Positions 24,845 through 32,790 of a DNA stretch of 34,644 bases are shown in pieces (position 1 is the first letter of the stretch; every line of letters starts with the position of its first letter). Origin of the DNA: Planctomycetota bacterium (GTDB lineage Bacteria > Planctomycetota > UBA11346); assembly GCA_028280785.1 (NCBI GenBank), contig JANQLF010000255.1, positions 1-34,644 on the forward strand, in the 5' to 3' direction. The position numbers were made by a program, and so were the translations under genes. A model generated the notes under the pieces. That model was not told the origin of the DNA. It ran no database searches and saw only the letters and a list, made by a program, of their open reading frames with translations.

Positions 24845-25366
24845 CTATCGACAATAACCCCCAACTTCATCTTCAAATTTTTCAGGTAGAGGTGCTACAA
24901 ATGGGTTATCCCAATCAGATTCCCAATTATCAATCTTCGGTAAGGACAAACGCTTTCTGGTAAATTCCATAAAATGCAGGAGCGCATCCGGATTAGTGCC
25001 ATGACACCAGAAAAATCTGTCTGTCGCATTATGACTGCGCAAAATATCCATTTCGTCATCATCAATACCGTCTTCAATCCACACAAAATCACTGTCATAA
25101 TCGATCGCTGAGGCCTTACTGTTTTTCCAACTTTGAATCTGCGGCTCGGCCATGGTTCCAGCCGTTCTTGGCCACAATAAACAGTTTAGCCCAATTAAAG
25201 TTTCTGGATTATGACACCATTGGCTCAACCAATACGGTTGTATGTCATGGATTTTACAAAAACGCATGAGCTGCCCATAACCACGCGATAATTCAATACA
25301 TTGATACTTTTCATTCCACACGATAAGCACGCCATCAATATCCATATACATTTTTCGTTGAGTCAT
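24845..25366 (-). CDS. HAD-like small hydrolase domain protein
   Basis: A protein of about 173 residues with a HAD-superfamily pattern: motif I YMDIDGVLIVW (D9 nucleophile and D11 acid, counting from the ATG at 25366) and a late acidic motif VWIEDGIDDDE consistent with motif IV. The middle contains a W/C-rich helical stretch (QPYWLSQWCHN, GLNCLLWPRTAG) typical of small, poorly characterised HAD domains. A second ATG at 25375 gives three more residues; the AGGAAG site fits either poorly. It is isolated between the GH4 terminator and the DUF4832-type gene on the opposite strand. Phosphatase activity is possible, with no substrate indicated. Confidence 0.6.
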   Translation of the reverse strand: MTQRKMYMDIDGVLIVWNEKYQCIELSRGYGQLMRFCKIHDIQPYWLSQWCHNPETLIGLNCLLWPRTAGTMAEPQIQSWKNSKASAIDYDSDFVWIEDGIDDDEMDILRSHNATDRFFWCHGTNPDALLHFMEFTRKRLSLPKIDNWESDWDNPFVAPLPEKFEDEVGGYCR

Positions 25367-25480
25367 GTTTTCCATCTTCCTATTATCAAGGCCTTTTGCA
25401 CTTCATCAGCTAGCATAAACATCTCACCTGTTCTGCTCTGGACAAGTCTGGTCACCTTGCTTGTTGAAATTTACTCAGAC

Positions 25481-25492
25481 TGGTATATACCA
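25481..25492. promoter_or_regulatory. GntR-type operator-like palindrome upstream of the DUF4832-like gene
   Basis: TGGTATATACCA, identical to 17310-17321, within ACTGGTATATACCACTGTC. It lies 91-102 bases upstream of the DUF4832-like start. Confidence 0.62.
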
Positions 25493-25582
25493 CTGTCTCA
25501 CTCGCAGGGACTCGGATAAGGCTCATAAATCAAACTAGCAAGCCAATCCACTGGACCAATCTCAGATAAAGCGAACCCATCT

Positions 25583-26974
25583 ATGGCACTTACATTAAAA
25601 CAATTCCAAAAGGCCTACGGCGAAGACGAAAGCATCCAACGCTGGCGCCCAGAATACAGTGATGAATTTTTAAATAATCCACATAAGGGTACCACCACCT
25701 TTCAACGCTTTGAAGGTGATATGCCAAATATGGATTTAAGCTGGAATGATGCTGAAGGTCCCATTTGGTTTAAGCCACCGCGTAAGCATTTAAAAAATAA
25801 AAAATATCCACCAACACGCATGTCTTATTGTCGCTGGGCCTGGAAAGTATTGGAACCTGAAAAAGGCAAAATCCGCTACGATATTATTGAAGGCGCACTT
25901 GAAGCTGCTGCTGTGCGTGGGCAAACACTGCAAATTCGTACGCAGCCTTATGTTGGTATTCACAATGTTCCAGACTGGTATTTAGACCTCAATCCTCGCC
26001 TAGCCAGCAAATCAAGCAAACGTGGTTATCCAATCATACATAATAATGACCCCCTCTACTTAAAACATTTTGGAGAGCATATTTTAGCCCTTGGCAAATA
26101 CTTCGATGGCCATCCACACCTCGAGAGCTTTGACGCTGCCTATGCTGGTGCTTGTGGTGAAAATGGTGAAAACTGCAGCAAGGCACAAGCTGAAAAATTA
26201 ATGAAGGTTTACATGCGCGCGTTTAAAAAGACCCCGCTCATTGGCATGCTTTCAACTGACGGCAATAAATTTTTAGCCAAACAAAACCGTCCTATCGGCT
26301 GGCGTGCAGACTGCTATGGAGATATGCGCTGGGATTTTAAAGGTGTCGTTCCCGATGGTCATGGCTGGAATCACATGCAAGAATGTTATCCAATGGATAT
26401 TTGGAATGATGGCGTTGTTGATGCATGGAAAACTGCGCCGGTCACCTTTGAAACTTGTTGGACTGTTGGTCACTGGGAAAAAGAAGGCTGGGATATTGAC
26501 GAAATCATTGCCCAAGGCTTAAAGTATCACATCAGTGTGTTCATGCCCAAGTCGAGTTATATTCCTGATAAATGGATGGATAAAATCATGGAATTTAACA
26601 AGAAAATCGGTTACCGCTTTAATGTCCATAACATGATCTTTCCATTACGTGTCAAATCCGGCGATAAAGCCCAGTTTAAAGTCTGTATCGACAACAAAGG
26701 TATTGCGCCTATTTACAAACCGTATCGCTTAGCCATTCGTCTACGCCAAGGCAAAAAACAATGGGTTATCCCCTTTAAAGCCGATATTCGCAAATGGTTA
26801 CCTGATTATAACTCGTTCAAAGAATCGCTGCAGATTCCTAAACAGGTTAAAAAAGGCTATGTCGAAGTCGACTGCGCGATCATTGACGACAATGATCAAC
26901 CAGCGATTAAGATGGCCCACAAAGAACGACGCAAGGACATGTGGTACCCAGTTTCACATATACAGATTCAGTAA
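25583..26974 (+). CDS. DUF4832-like TIM-barrel putative glycosidase, cytoplasmic
   Basis: A 463-residue protein without signal peptide. The N-terminal NPHKGTTTFQRFEGD (31-45) and SYCRWAWKVLEPEKGKIRYDIIEGALEAAAVRGQTLQIRTQPY resemble the first strands of GH42-/GH5-like TIM barrels that carry a C-terminal DUF4832 domain. VPDWY, ESFDAAYAGACGENGEN (a candidate acid/base Glu near 194-197) and VTFETCWTVGHWEKEG (a candidate nucleophile Glu in FETCW) follow barrel logic. A C-terminal beta domain begins about residue 355 (VKSGDKAQFKVCIDNKG). No close characterised relative is recalled; hydrolysis of a glycan fragment is inferred. The ATG at 25583 has no clear ribosome site. An operator shared with the acnX, GH4, DUF4091 and AKR promoters is upstream. 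Confidence 0.7.
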   Translation: MALTLKQFQKAYGEDESIQRWRPEYSDEFLNNPHKGTTTFQRFEGDMPNMDLSWNDAEGPIWFKPPRKHLKNKKYPPTRMSYCRWAWKVLEPEKGKIRYDIIEGALEAAAVRGQTLQIRTQPYVGIHNVPDWYLDLNPRLASKSSKRGYPIIHNNDPLYLKHFGEHILALGKYFDGHPHLESFDAAYAGACGENGENCSKAQAEKLMKVYMRAFKKTPLIGMLSTDGNKFLAKQNRPIGWRADCYGDMRWDFKGVVPDGHGWNHMQECYPMDIWNDGVVDAWKTAPVTFETCWTVGHWEKEGWDIDEIIAQGLKYHISVFMPKSSYIPDKWMDKIMEFNKKIGYRFNVHNMIFPLRVKSGDKAQFKVCIDNKGIAPIYKPYRLAIRLRQGKKQWVIPFKADIRKWLPDYNSFKESLQIPKQVKKGYVEVDCAIIDDNDQPAIKMAHKERRKDMWYPVSHIQIQ

Positions 26975-27001
26975 TTGTATAGCGATGTAAACATTGTCAT
27001 A

Positions 27002-27022
27002 GATACAAGAAGTAATTGTATC
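27002..27022. promoter_or_regulatory. Inverted repeat GATACAA-N7-TTGTATC before the ceramidase-like gene
   Basis: Perfect 7-base arms (27002-27008 and 27016-27022) with a 7-base spacer, 52-72 bases upstream of the ceramidase-like start. GTAATTGTAT also occurs just upstream at 26971-26980. A possible operator, but seen only once. Confidence 0.35.
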
Positions 27023-27073
27023 CATTATCGAAACCGTTAATTTTTCGGTGCAATTTATCATAAGGAAGCTGCC

Positions 27074-28297
27074 ATGTTGTGCGGTGCAAGCAGAGAAACT
27101 ATCAACCCTGAATTAGGTCATCTTCTAGCCGGCTATGGACCCGACTATCCCAACGAAGGTGTTCACGATGACATTTCGGTTACGTGCCTGTTTTTTGATG
27201 ACGGCGATCAAAAAGCACTGCTCCTTTGCTATGATTTAATCATGTTTACCAAGGACTACATCGAACTCTTACGCAGTCGTATTGGTGAAGCCACTGGAAT
27301 CGATGCTGATAATATATTTAGCACCGTAACGCACGTGCATTCCGGTCCCGTCGTCTGCATGCGCGGCAAGCCCGGTGATGATGAAGTCTCGCAAATGGCT
27401 GCCACCTATCGAGAAATGTTATTAGAAAAATCGATTACGGTCGCCAAAGCAGCTGTAGAAAATGCCGAGGAATGCGAGCTCTATTATAACTACGCCTATG
27501 TTCCAGAAAACATGAATCGCAGGTATTTCCTGCCTAATCGTCAACATTTATTCATTCCACTGAACAAACAACTTGCTGGCGGTTCCACCGAGCCTGCCGA
27601 TGAAGAACTCGGAATTCTAGCATTCCGCAAAAAAGGCACACGCAATAAATATAAAGCAATCATCAGTAATTATACGGCACATCCACTGTGCGTTGGCAAT
27701 GCTTCAAATTTAGTGACCGCCGATTATCAAGGTGTTATACGTAAAACCGTTGAAGAAACCTTCACTGGCGCCTTGGTTTGTTCGACACTTGGCGCGGCTG
27801 GAGAATTGCATCCGCGCAAACCTGAATCAGGCTTCGCCGAAGCTGAACGCATGGGGCAACGACTCGGCACAGTCGTAGTTGAACGTATGTACGACTCGGT
27901 GCTGATTGAAGATGAACATTTACGCTTAGCGCGCCCTGAATTTGAAATGCGCTTGAAAGACTCAACCGATACGGTTACCACCTGCGTTAGTTTATTAGGC
28001 ATCGGACCATTATTGTTTGCCGGTGTTCCCGGTGAATTAAGCTCTATTCTTGGATCACATGTCAAAACGTCCTGTGGGTTTTTGAAATCGTATATTTTAC
28101 AATTATCAACTGACTGCCTCTCGTATTTATCAGCGCGCAATCAATTTTATTGGGGTGGCTATGAACCCGGCTCCAGTCGCGTTGCCCCAGGTGAAGCAGA
28201 AAAAATCGCCTATACTATTATTACTGAAGCAGAAAAATTATTAGAGCAAAAACCAATGAAGCTCAACGAAATGGCCAACTGGGACGGCAGGCATTAG
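27074..28297 (+). CDS. Neutral/alkaline ceramidase-like hydrolase (short, cytoplasmic form)
   Basis: A 407-residue protein like the N-terminal catalytic domain of neutral ceramidases. Family features: GASRETINPELGHLLAGYG at the start, FDDGDQKALLLCYDLIMF, zinc-site THVHSGP (H87, H89), SNYTAHPLCVGN (H203), and LGAAGELHPR in place of the GDVSPN-type loop. True ceramidases are secreted, about 650-700 residues, with a C-terminal Ig-like domain; this one lacks signal peptide and that domain, and belongs to the widespread uncharacterised short group seen in PVC bacteria. Amidase or deacylase activity on a sugar-derived amide is possible. AGGAAG precedes the ATG. It abuts the iclR-type gene tail-to-tail with no gap. 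Confidence 0.75.
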   Translation: MLCGASRETINPELGHLLAGYGPDYPNEGVHDDISVTCLFFDDGDQKALLLCYDLIMFTKDYIELLRSRIGEATGIDADNIFSTVTHVHSGPVVCMRGKPGDDEVSQMAATYREMLLEKSITVAKAAVENAEECELYYNYAYVPENMNRRYFLPNRQHLFIPLNKQLAGGSTEPADEELGILAFRKKGTRNKYKAIISNYTAHPLCVGNASNLVTADYQGVIRKTVEETFTGALVCSTLGAAGELHPRKPESGFAEAERMGQRLGTVVVERMYDSVLIEDEHLRLARPEFEMRLKDSTDTVTTCVSLLGIGPLLFAGVPGELSSILGSHVKTSCGFLKSYILQLSTDCLSYLSARNQFYWGGYEPGSSRVAPGEAEKIAYTIITEAEKLLEQKPMKLNEMANWDGRH

Positions 28298-29053
28298 TTA
28301 AACGAACGCCGATAAATTTTTGGCGATCGTGGTGACGGATGCACCAAGGCGTTTAATTGTTTTCTCGTCAGCTTCTGAGCGGGTCATAGATAAGGCAATG
28401 CCCGCCACTGCTTGACCAACATTATTAGTAATTGCTGCACCGACACAAAACATGTCTTCGCGTACTTGACCATTATCTAAAGCAAAACCATGTTCGCGGG
28501 CAAAATGTAAGTCCTCTTCGAGTTTTTTACGTGAACGCACACTCTGCTGAGTCATCGCTTTTGGCCACGGTTTTGGCAGTACTGCATCCAATTCCTTTTT
28601 ATTAAAGGATGCTAAAATAGCCTTACCGGTTGCAGTAAAAACCGCCGGTAAACGCATACCGATGCGAAAGGAAAGCCCCAAGGGTGCATCTGCATTGCGA
28701 CAAGCTAAATATACCACATCACCCTGATCAAAATCAGAAAGTGTTACCGTAAATTTATCTAAGCTGCGATTCTCTGCCAACACGTTATGAAATTCACTGA
28801 CCAAATCCGTCCCGCTCAGCATGGCGTTAGCCCAATGCAAGACATGCGGGCCGAGTGCATAGCGATCTCCGTCAACCGCTCTCAGCAGACGCATCGCAGA
28901 TAAGGTATGCACCAATCCATGCACCGAGCTTTTCGGCAACTCAAGATTGCGCGCTAAATCAGCTAAGCTAACTGGTTTAGATGACTCAGCTAAATAGTCG
29001 AGAATCAACCCCGTTCTTTCAACTGCAGGCACCAATTTGATTGACTGGCTCAC
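28298..29053 (-). CDS. IclR-family transcriptional regulator
   Basis: About 251 residues. The N-terminal winged HTH (about residues 8-70) reads AVERTGLILDYLAESSKPVSLADLARNLELPKSSVHGLVHTL; the C-terminal IclR effector domain includes YLACRNADAPLGLSFRIGMRLPAVFTATGKAILASF, an EHGFALDNGQVREDMFCVGAAI segment and GIALSMTR. Start: a GGAGGA site sits 7 bases before GTG 29053; ATG 29068 has no ribosome site but is the alternative. The longer frame to 29194 overlaps the divergent aldehyde dehydrogenase and is not credible. The shared upstream region has a perfect 20-base palindrome (29111-29130), the likely operator, which would regulate the divergent dehydrogenase operon and itself. Confidence 0.92.
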   Translation of the reverse strand: MSQSIKLVPAVERTGLILDYLAESSKPVSLADLARNLELPKSSVHGLVHTLSAMRLLRAVDGDRYALGPHVLHWANAMLSGTDLVSEFHNVLAENRSLDKFTVTLSDFDQGDVVYLACRNADAPLGLSFRIGMRLPAVFTATGKAILASFNKKELDAVLPKPWPKAMTQQSVRSRKKLEEDLHFAREHGFALDNGQVREDMFCVGAAITNNVGQAVAGIALSMTRSEADEKTIKRLGASVTTIAKNLSAFV

Positions 29054-29110
29054 CAGGGATTCCTCCATTGTATTTGAGCGCGCAATGCTTATCGTTCGTA
29101 TTATAGAATA

Positions 29111-29130
29111 CTGTTCAATATATTGAACAG
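29111..29130. promoter_or_regulatory. Perfect 20-base palindrome, probable IclR operator
   Basis: CTGTTCAATATATTGAACAG is a perfect palindrome in the divergent iclR/aldehyde dehydrogenase gap, 17 bases before the dehydrogenase ATG and 43 bases from the chosen iclR-type start. GTTCA/TGAAC-type arms resemble IclR-family operators. Its closeness to the dehydrogenase start suggests repression. Confidence 0.75.
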
Positions 29131-29147
29131 TCAAGGACGGAGCAAGC

Positions 29148-30596
29148 ATGCGAACCTCGACATTGTTCAAACAAGAGTGTCTCATCAATGGCAATTGGAG
29201 CAGCGCTACAGATGGTGCAAATATTAAGGTCTATAATCCGGCAAATAATCAAGAAATTGGCAGTGTACCCGATCTCTCTCATCAAGAAATTGAGTCAGCA
29301 ATTAATGCAGCCCAAGAAGCCTTGGGGCCATGGCGTCAGCGCACGGCTGCAGAGCGCAGCCAAATCCTAAAACGATGGCATGATTTAGTAATAGCCCATC
29401 AAGATGAACTCGCAGATATAATGTGTGCCGAACAGGGCAAACCATTAAGCGAAGCAAAAGGTGAAATTACTTATGCTGCTTCCTTTATTGATTGGTATGC
29501 CGAGGAAGCCAAACGTATTTACGGAGAATCTATCCCAGCTCCTTTAGAAAATTTGCGCATGAGTGTTCAACGCGAAGCCATCGGTGTCTGTGCTGCGATA
29601 ACCCCATGGAATTTTCCAGCGGCAATGATCACGCGCAAAGTTGCGCCAGCACTAGCCGCAGGCTGCACCATGATTGTGCGTCCTGCTGAATTAACCCCCT
29701 TTTCAGGATTAGCGCTAGCGGCACTTGGGATCGAAGCGGGTATTCCTGCTGGTGTTTTACAGGTCGTCACTGGTGATGCGCAGCGCATCGGTCAGGTTTT
29801 ATGCGAGAGCAATACCGTACGCAAACTCAGCTTTACTGGCTCAACTAGAGTTGGTCGTTTATTAATGGCTCAATGCGCACCAAGTCTCAAAAAATTATCG
29901 CTGGAATTAGGCGGCAATGCACCATTTATTGTTTTTGATGACGCCGACTTAGATGCCGCTGTTGCTGGGGCCATTTCCTCAAAATATCGCAATGCTGGAC
30001 AAACCTGCATCTGCGCTAATCGCATTTATGTTCACAAAAATATTGCTGATGTTTTTACCAATAAATTAGCCGATGCTATTAAAGCATTTAAAGTTGGTCC
30101 CGGCACTGAAGCAAATGTCACCATTGGACCCCTGATTAATCAAGCTGCCGTTGAAAAAGTTGAAGCACATATCGCTGACGCGGTCGATAAAGGTGCGGAA
30201 ATTCAATTGGGCGGTGAGCGTCACGCATTAGGCGGATGCTTTTTTCAGCCGACACTCCTCACTGGTGTCACCAAAGACATGCGCATCGCCAACGAAGAAA
30301 CCTTTGGGCCACTCGCACCTATTTTTACCTTTAATAGCGAAGAGGAAGTCATTGAACAAGCCAATGATACCATTTATGGACTTGCTGCCTATTTTTATAC
30401 GCGAGATCATGCGCGTTCCATTCGCGTAAGCGAGGCTTTGGAATACGGCATGATTGGTCATAACACTGGTTTAATTTCAAACGCAGTTGCGCCCTTTGGT
30501 GGGATTAAACAAAGTGGCCTTGGTCGCGAGGGCTCTCATCATGGCATTAATGAATACCTTGAGCTTAAATATGTATGTAGTGCAATTGGTGATTGA
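29148..30596 (+). CDS. NAD(P)-dependent aldehyde dehydrogenase, succinate-semialdehyde dehydrogenase-like
   Basis: A 482-residue aldehyde dehydrogenase of the GabD-like group. Catalytic Cys C287 in GQTCICANR; general-base Glu E253 in LELGGNAPF; FTGSTRVGR coenzyme loop; ITPWNFPAAM with the oxyanion Asn; EETFGPLAP near the C-terminus; and PFGGIKQSGLGREGS. GQTCICANR is characteristic of SSADH, where the second Cys can form a redox-switch disulfide. The usual KPAxxTP coenzyme lysine is Arg here (VRPAELTP, R178), worth checking for cofactor effects. GGAG lies 5 bases before the ATG. The Fe-alcohol dehydrogenase follows by 12 bases, suggesting an alcohol-aldehyde-acid pathway (for example 4-hydroxybutyrate to succinate), under IclR control. 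Confidence 0.9.
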   Translation: MRTSTLFKQECLINGNWSSATDGANIKVYNPANNQEIGSVPDLSHQEIESAINAAQEALGPWRQRTAAERSQILKRWHDLVIAHQDELADIMCAEQGKPLSEAKGEITYAASFIDWYAEEAKRIYGESIPAPLENLRMSVQREAIGVCAAITPWNFPAAMITRKVAPALAAGCTMIVRPAELTPFSGLALAALGIEAGIPAGVLQVVTGDAQRIGQVLCESNTVRKLSFTGSTRVGRLLMAQCAPSLKKLSLELGGNAPFIVFDDADLDAAVAGAISSKYRNAGQTCICANRIYVHKNIADVFTNKLADAIKAFKVGPGTEANVTIGPLINQAAVEKVEAHIADAVDKGAEIQLGGERHALGGCFFQPTLLTGVTKDMRIANEETFGPLAPIFTFNSEEEVIEQANDTIYGLAAYFYTRDHARSIRVSEALEYGMIGHNTGLISNAVAPFGGIKQSGLGREGSHHGINEYLELKYVCSAIGD

Positions 30597-30608
30597 GCGA
30601 GGCTAAAC

Positions 30609-31775
30609 ATGAATTCATTTTCCTTTCGAACAGTACCGAACATTTACGCCCAATGGGGCGCCACTCAAAAACTTGGAAAATTATTGGCTTCGTGGATTGA
30701 GCAACGCAATATTTTATTGGTTACCGATTCAGGCTTATGTAGCAGTGGTATTATTGATCCCATACAAGATTCACTCAGTACCGCAGGATTTAATGTTAGT
30801 ATTTTTAATCGCATTATGCCCGACCCTCATGAATTTATCGTGATGGACTGCATTAAGCAGGCACGCGAAGCTAATGTCGATGTGGTTATTGGCATTGGCG
30901 GCGGCTCATCTATGGATGTAGCAAAAATAGCTGCAGTTCTCATTAATAGCGAGCAAAACATCCGAGACATGTATGGTATCGATAAGGTAACAGGAACACG
31001 ATTGCCTTTAGTTCAAGTGCCCACGACTGCAGGAACTGGGAGCGAAGTCACCAACATTACCATTGTTAGTACCGGAGAGCCCGACTCTATTGTTACTAAA
31101 ATGGGTATTGTTGCTTCGCAGCTGTATGCAGATCACGTTATTCTTGATGCTGCATTAACCATTGGCTTGCCGTCTGGATCAACCGCAGCAACTGGCATTG
31201 ATGCAATGGTCCATGCAATTGAGGCCTACACGACCAAACATAAAAAGAATCCTATTTCCGATAATCTTGCACGCGAAGCATTACGCTTACTCAGTAATAA
31301 TTTGATCACCGCCTGTAATGATGGAAATAATCGCGAAGCCCGTGAAGCCATGCTGCTTGGTGCATGCATGGCAGGACAAGCCTTTGCCAATGCCCCATGC
31401 GCAGCGGTCCATGCACTGGCCTATCCGCTCGGTGCGCGCTATCACATTCCTCACGGACTCAGCAATGCTTTGATGCTTGAACCTGTTTTACGCTTTAATG
31501 CAAGTGCGGCCGCAGCACAGTATGCAGAATTAGCCGAAGTTTTGGTCGGCCCGTTAAGCGGTGATGATAACAGTAAAACCGAAGTATTTATCGGCCACAT
31601 GATTAAATTAATGGATGCGAGCGGCGTTACTCGTCATTTACGAGATGCGGATGTTGAGGAAGCAAAATTACCTGAACTCGCTCAAGATGCGATGCTGCAA
31701 ACACGATTACTCACTAATAATCCGGTTGAAGTCGATGAAGCAGCAGCATTAAAACTCTACCAAGAGGCCTATTAA
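30609..31775 (+). CDS. Iron-containing (group III) alcohol dehydrogenase
   Basis: A 388-residue Fe-ADH. N-terminal nucleotide domain with GIGGGSSMDVAK and VPTTAGTGSEVTNI; helical metal-binding domain with the ligand series GIDAMVHAIEAYTT, CAAVHALAYPLGARYHIPHGLSNA (metal-binding His residues). It oxidises an alcohol to an aldehyde with NAD(P)+, or the reverse. GAGG lies about 7 bases before the ATG. It is paired with the preceding aldehyde dehydrogenase (12-base gap), which would take its product. The substrate may be 4-hydroxybutyrate, 1,2-propanediol-type or lactaldehyde-type compounds; sequence alone does not decide. Confidence 0.9.
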   Translation: MNSFSFRTVPNIYAQWGATQKLGKLLASWIEQRNILLVTDSGLCSSGIIDPIQDSLSTAGFNVSIFNRIMPDPHEFIVMDCIKQAREANVDVVIGIGGGSSMDVAKIAAVLINSEQNIRDMYGIDKVTGTRLPLVQVPTTAGTGSEVTNITIVSTGEPDSIVTKMGIVASQLYADHVILDAALTIGLPSGSTAATGIDAMVHAIEAYTTKHKKNPISDNLAREALRLLSNNLITACNDGNNREAREAMLLGACMAGQAFANAPCAAVHALAYPLGARYHIPHGLSNALMLEPVLRFNASAAAAQYAELAEVLVGPLSGDDNSKTEVFIGHMIKLMDASGVTRHLRDADVEEAKLPELAQDAMLQTRLLTNNPVEVDEAAALKLYQEAY

Positions 31776-31793
31776 TTTATTTCCTCTATTTCT

Positions 31794-32654
31794 TCAGGCA
31801 GATAACCCAGCCCACATTAAACCGCAGCTAATGCATGCTACAGAAGCTAATTTTCTTAACGAAATGCCTTCTTTAAGAATCACAACACCCAAGGTCACGG
31901 CTATAGGAATACTTAATTGACGAAAAGCGACTGCCCAGGCAACGTTTTCGCATAGCGGCATAGCGGCCAGAACCAATCCATAAGAACTAAAAATGCCAAG
32001 ACCCATGTAAAAATCATTTACTTGGACAGGTCGAATACGCACCCCTTTTATTCGGGCAAAAATAAACAAACAGATCGCTATAGAAGTCCATTGGCCCATC
32101 GCATAGACCAATGTAATCGCAGCCGTTTCATGCCGATCCGCAAGGTAACGGATACAGGAATCATCAATCCAGTGGTAACCAGTTATCGCGCAAGCAGCGA
32201 GCAGAGCCCAAGCAAAGGTTGCCCGTGACATTGATTGCGATTTTTCACCTTTGCACAGCAATAAACAACCGCCCGCAACTATTGCCAATGCCAATAACGG
32301 CGTCTGTTCCCAAGCGTCGCTACTCACTAATAAAACCATGAAGGTGGTGAGTAAAATCGGAATGGCGCGCATAAATGGATAAGCCGCTGAAACTTCGCCA
32401 AGTCTATAAGCCTGAATTAATGCGCAGTAATAAGTTGTCTGACATAACGCCGTTGCGAGTAACCATGGCCACACATTTAATAAATCTTTCGCGATCTGCG
32501 GCCACAAAAATAAGCAGCTCAATAATGGAATAGCTATCACAAGCGTAGCCCAAAAGATACCGCTGAGATCCATTTCCCTGCGCTTTGCTTGGATATTCCA
32601 AGCCGCGTGCAGAACAGCAGAAGAAAGAATCAAGATAAAAGCAGCAGCAGACAT
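31794..32654 (-). CDS. EamA/DMT-superfamily transporter
   Basis: A 286-residue integral membrane protein with about ten hydrophobic segments and two related halves, the EamA arrangement. Segments run from FILILSSAVLHAAWNI at the start (typical first helix) to VACISCGLMWAGLSA at the end. RAIPILLTTFMVLL and RQLSIPIAVTLGVVILKEGI mark equivalent positions of the two repeats; LKEG is the recurring C-terminal motif of the family. It probably exports or imports a metabolite. It is divergent from the TrmB-type regulator and convergent with the Fe-alcohol dehydrogenase (18-base gap). The ATG at 32654 has no strong ribosome site. Confidence 0.88.
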   Translation of the reverse strand: MSAAAFILILSSAVLHAAWNIQAKRREMDLSGIFWATLVIAIPLLSCLFLWPQIAKDLLNVWPWLLATALCQTTYYCALIQAYRLGEVSAAYPFMRAIPILLTTFMVLLVSSDAWEQTPLLALAIVAGGCLLLCKGEKSQSMSRATFAWALLAACAITGYHWIDDSCIRYLADRHETAAITLVYAMGQWTSIAICLFIFARIKGVRIRPVQVNDFYMGLGIFSSYGLVLAAMPLCENVAWAVAFRQLSIPIAVTLGVVILKEGISLRKLASVACISCGLMWAGLSA

Positions 32655-32722
32655 TCGTGCGAGAGCTTGGTCCCGCTGATTTCAATTGCCACATATTCCT
32701 GACATAGTGTTACATTGTTTTC

Positions 32723-32749
32723 ATAAGTTGATATTATTTATATACTTAT
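32723..32749. promoter_or_regulatory. Possible inverted repeat ATAAGT-N15-ACTTAT in the DMT/TrmB gap
   Basis: ATAAGT (32723-32728) and ACTTAT (32744-32749) are 6-base arms around an AT-rich spacer, 42-68 bases upstream of the TrmB-type start and 69-95 bases upstream of the transporter start. Short arms in AT-rich DNA; may be chance. Confidence 0.25.
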
Positions 32750-32790
32750 AAACACTTGCTGTTGTTGAAAATTCCAGACACTATGCGCCC

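Noticed and set aside
29054-29194. Long N-terminal extension of the IclR-type regulator
   Set aside because: It would run through the perfect palindrome and into the divergent dehydrogenase gene; the HTH begins right after the internal start.
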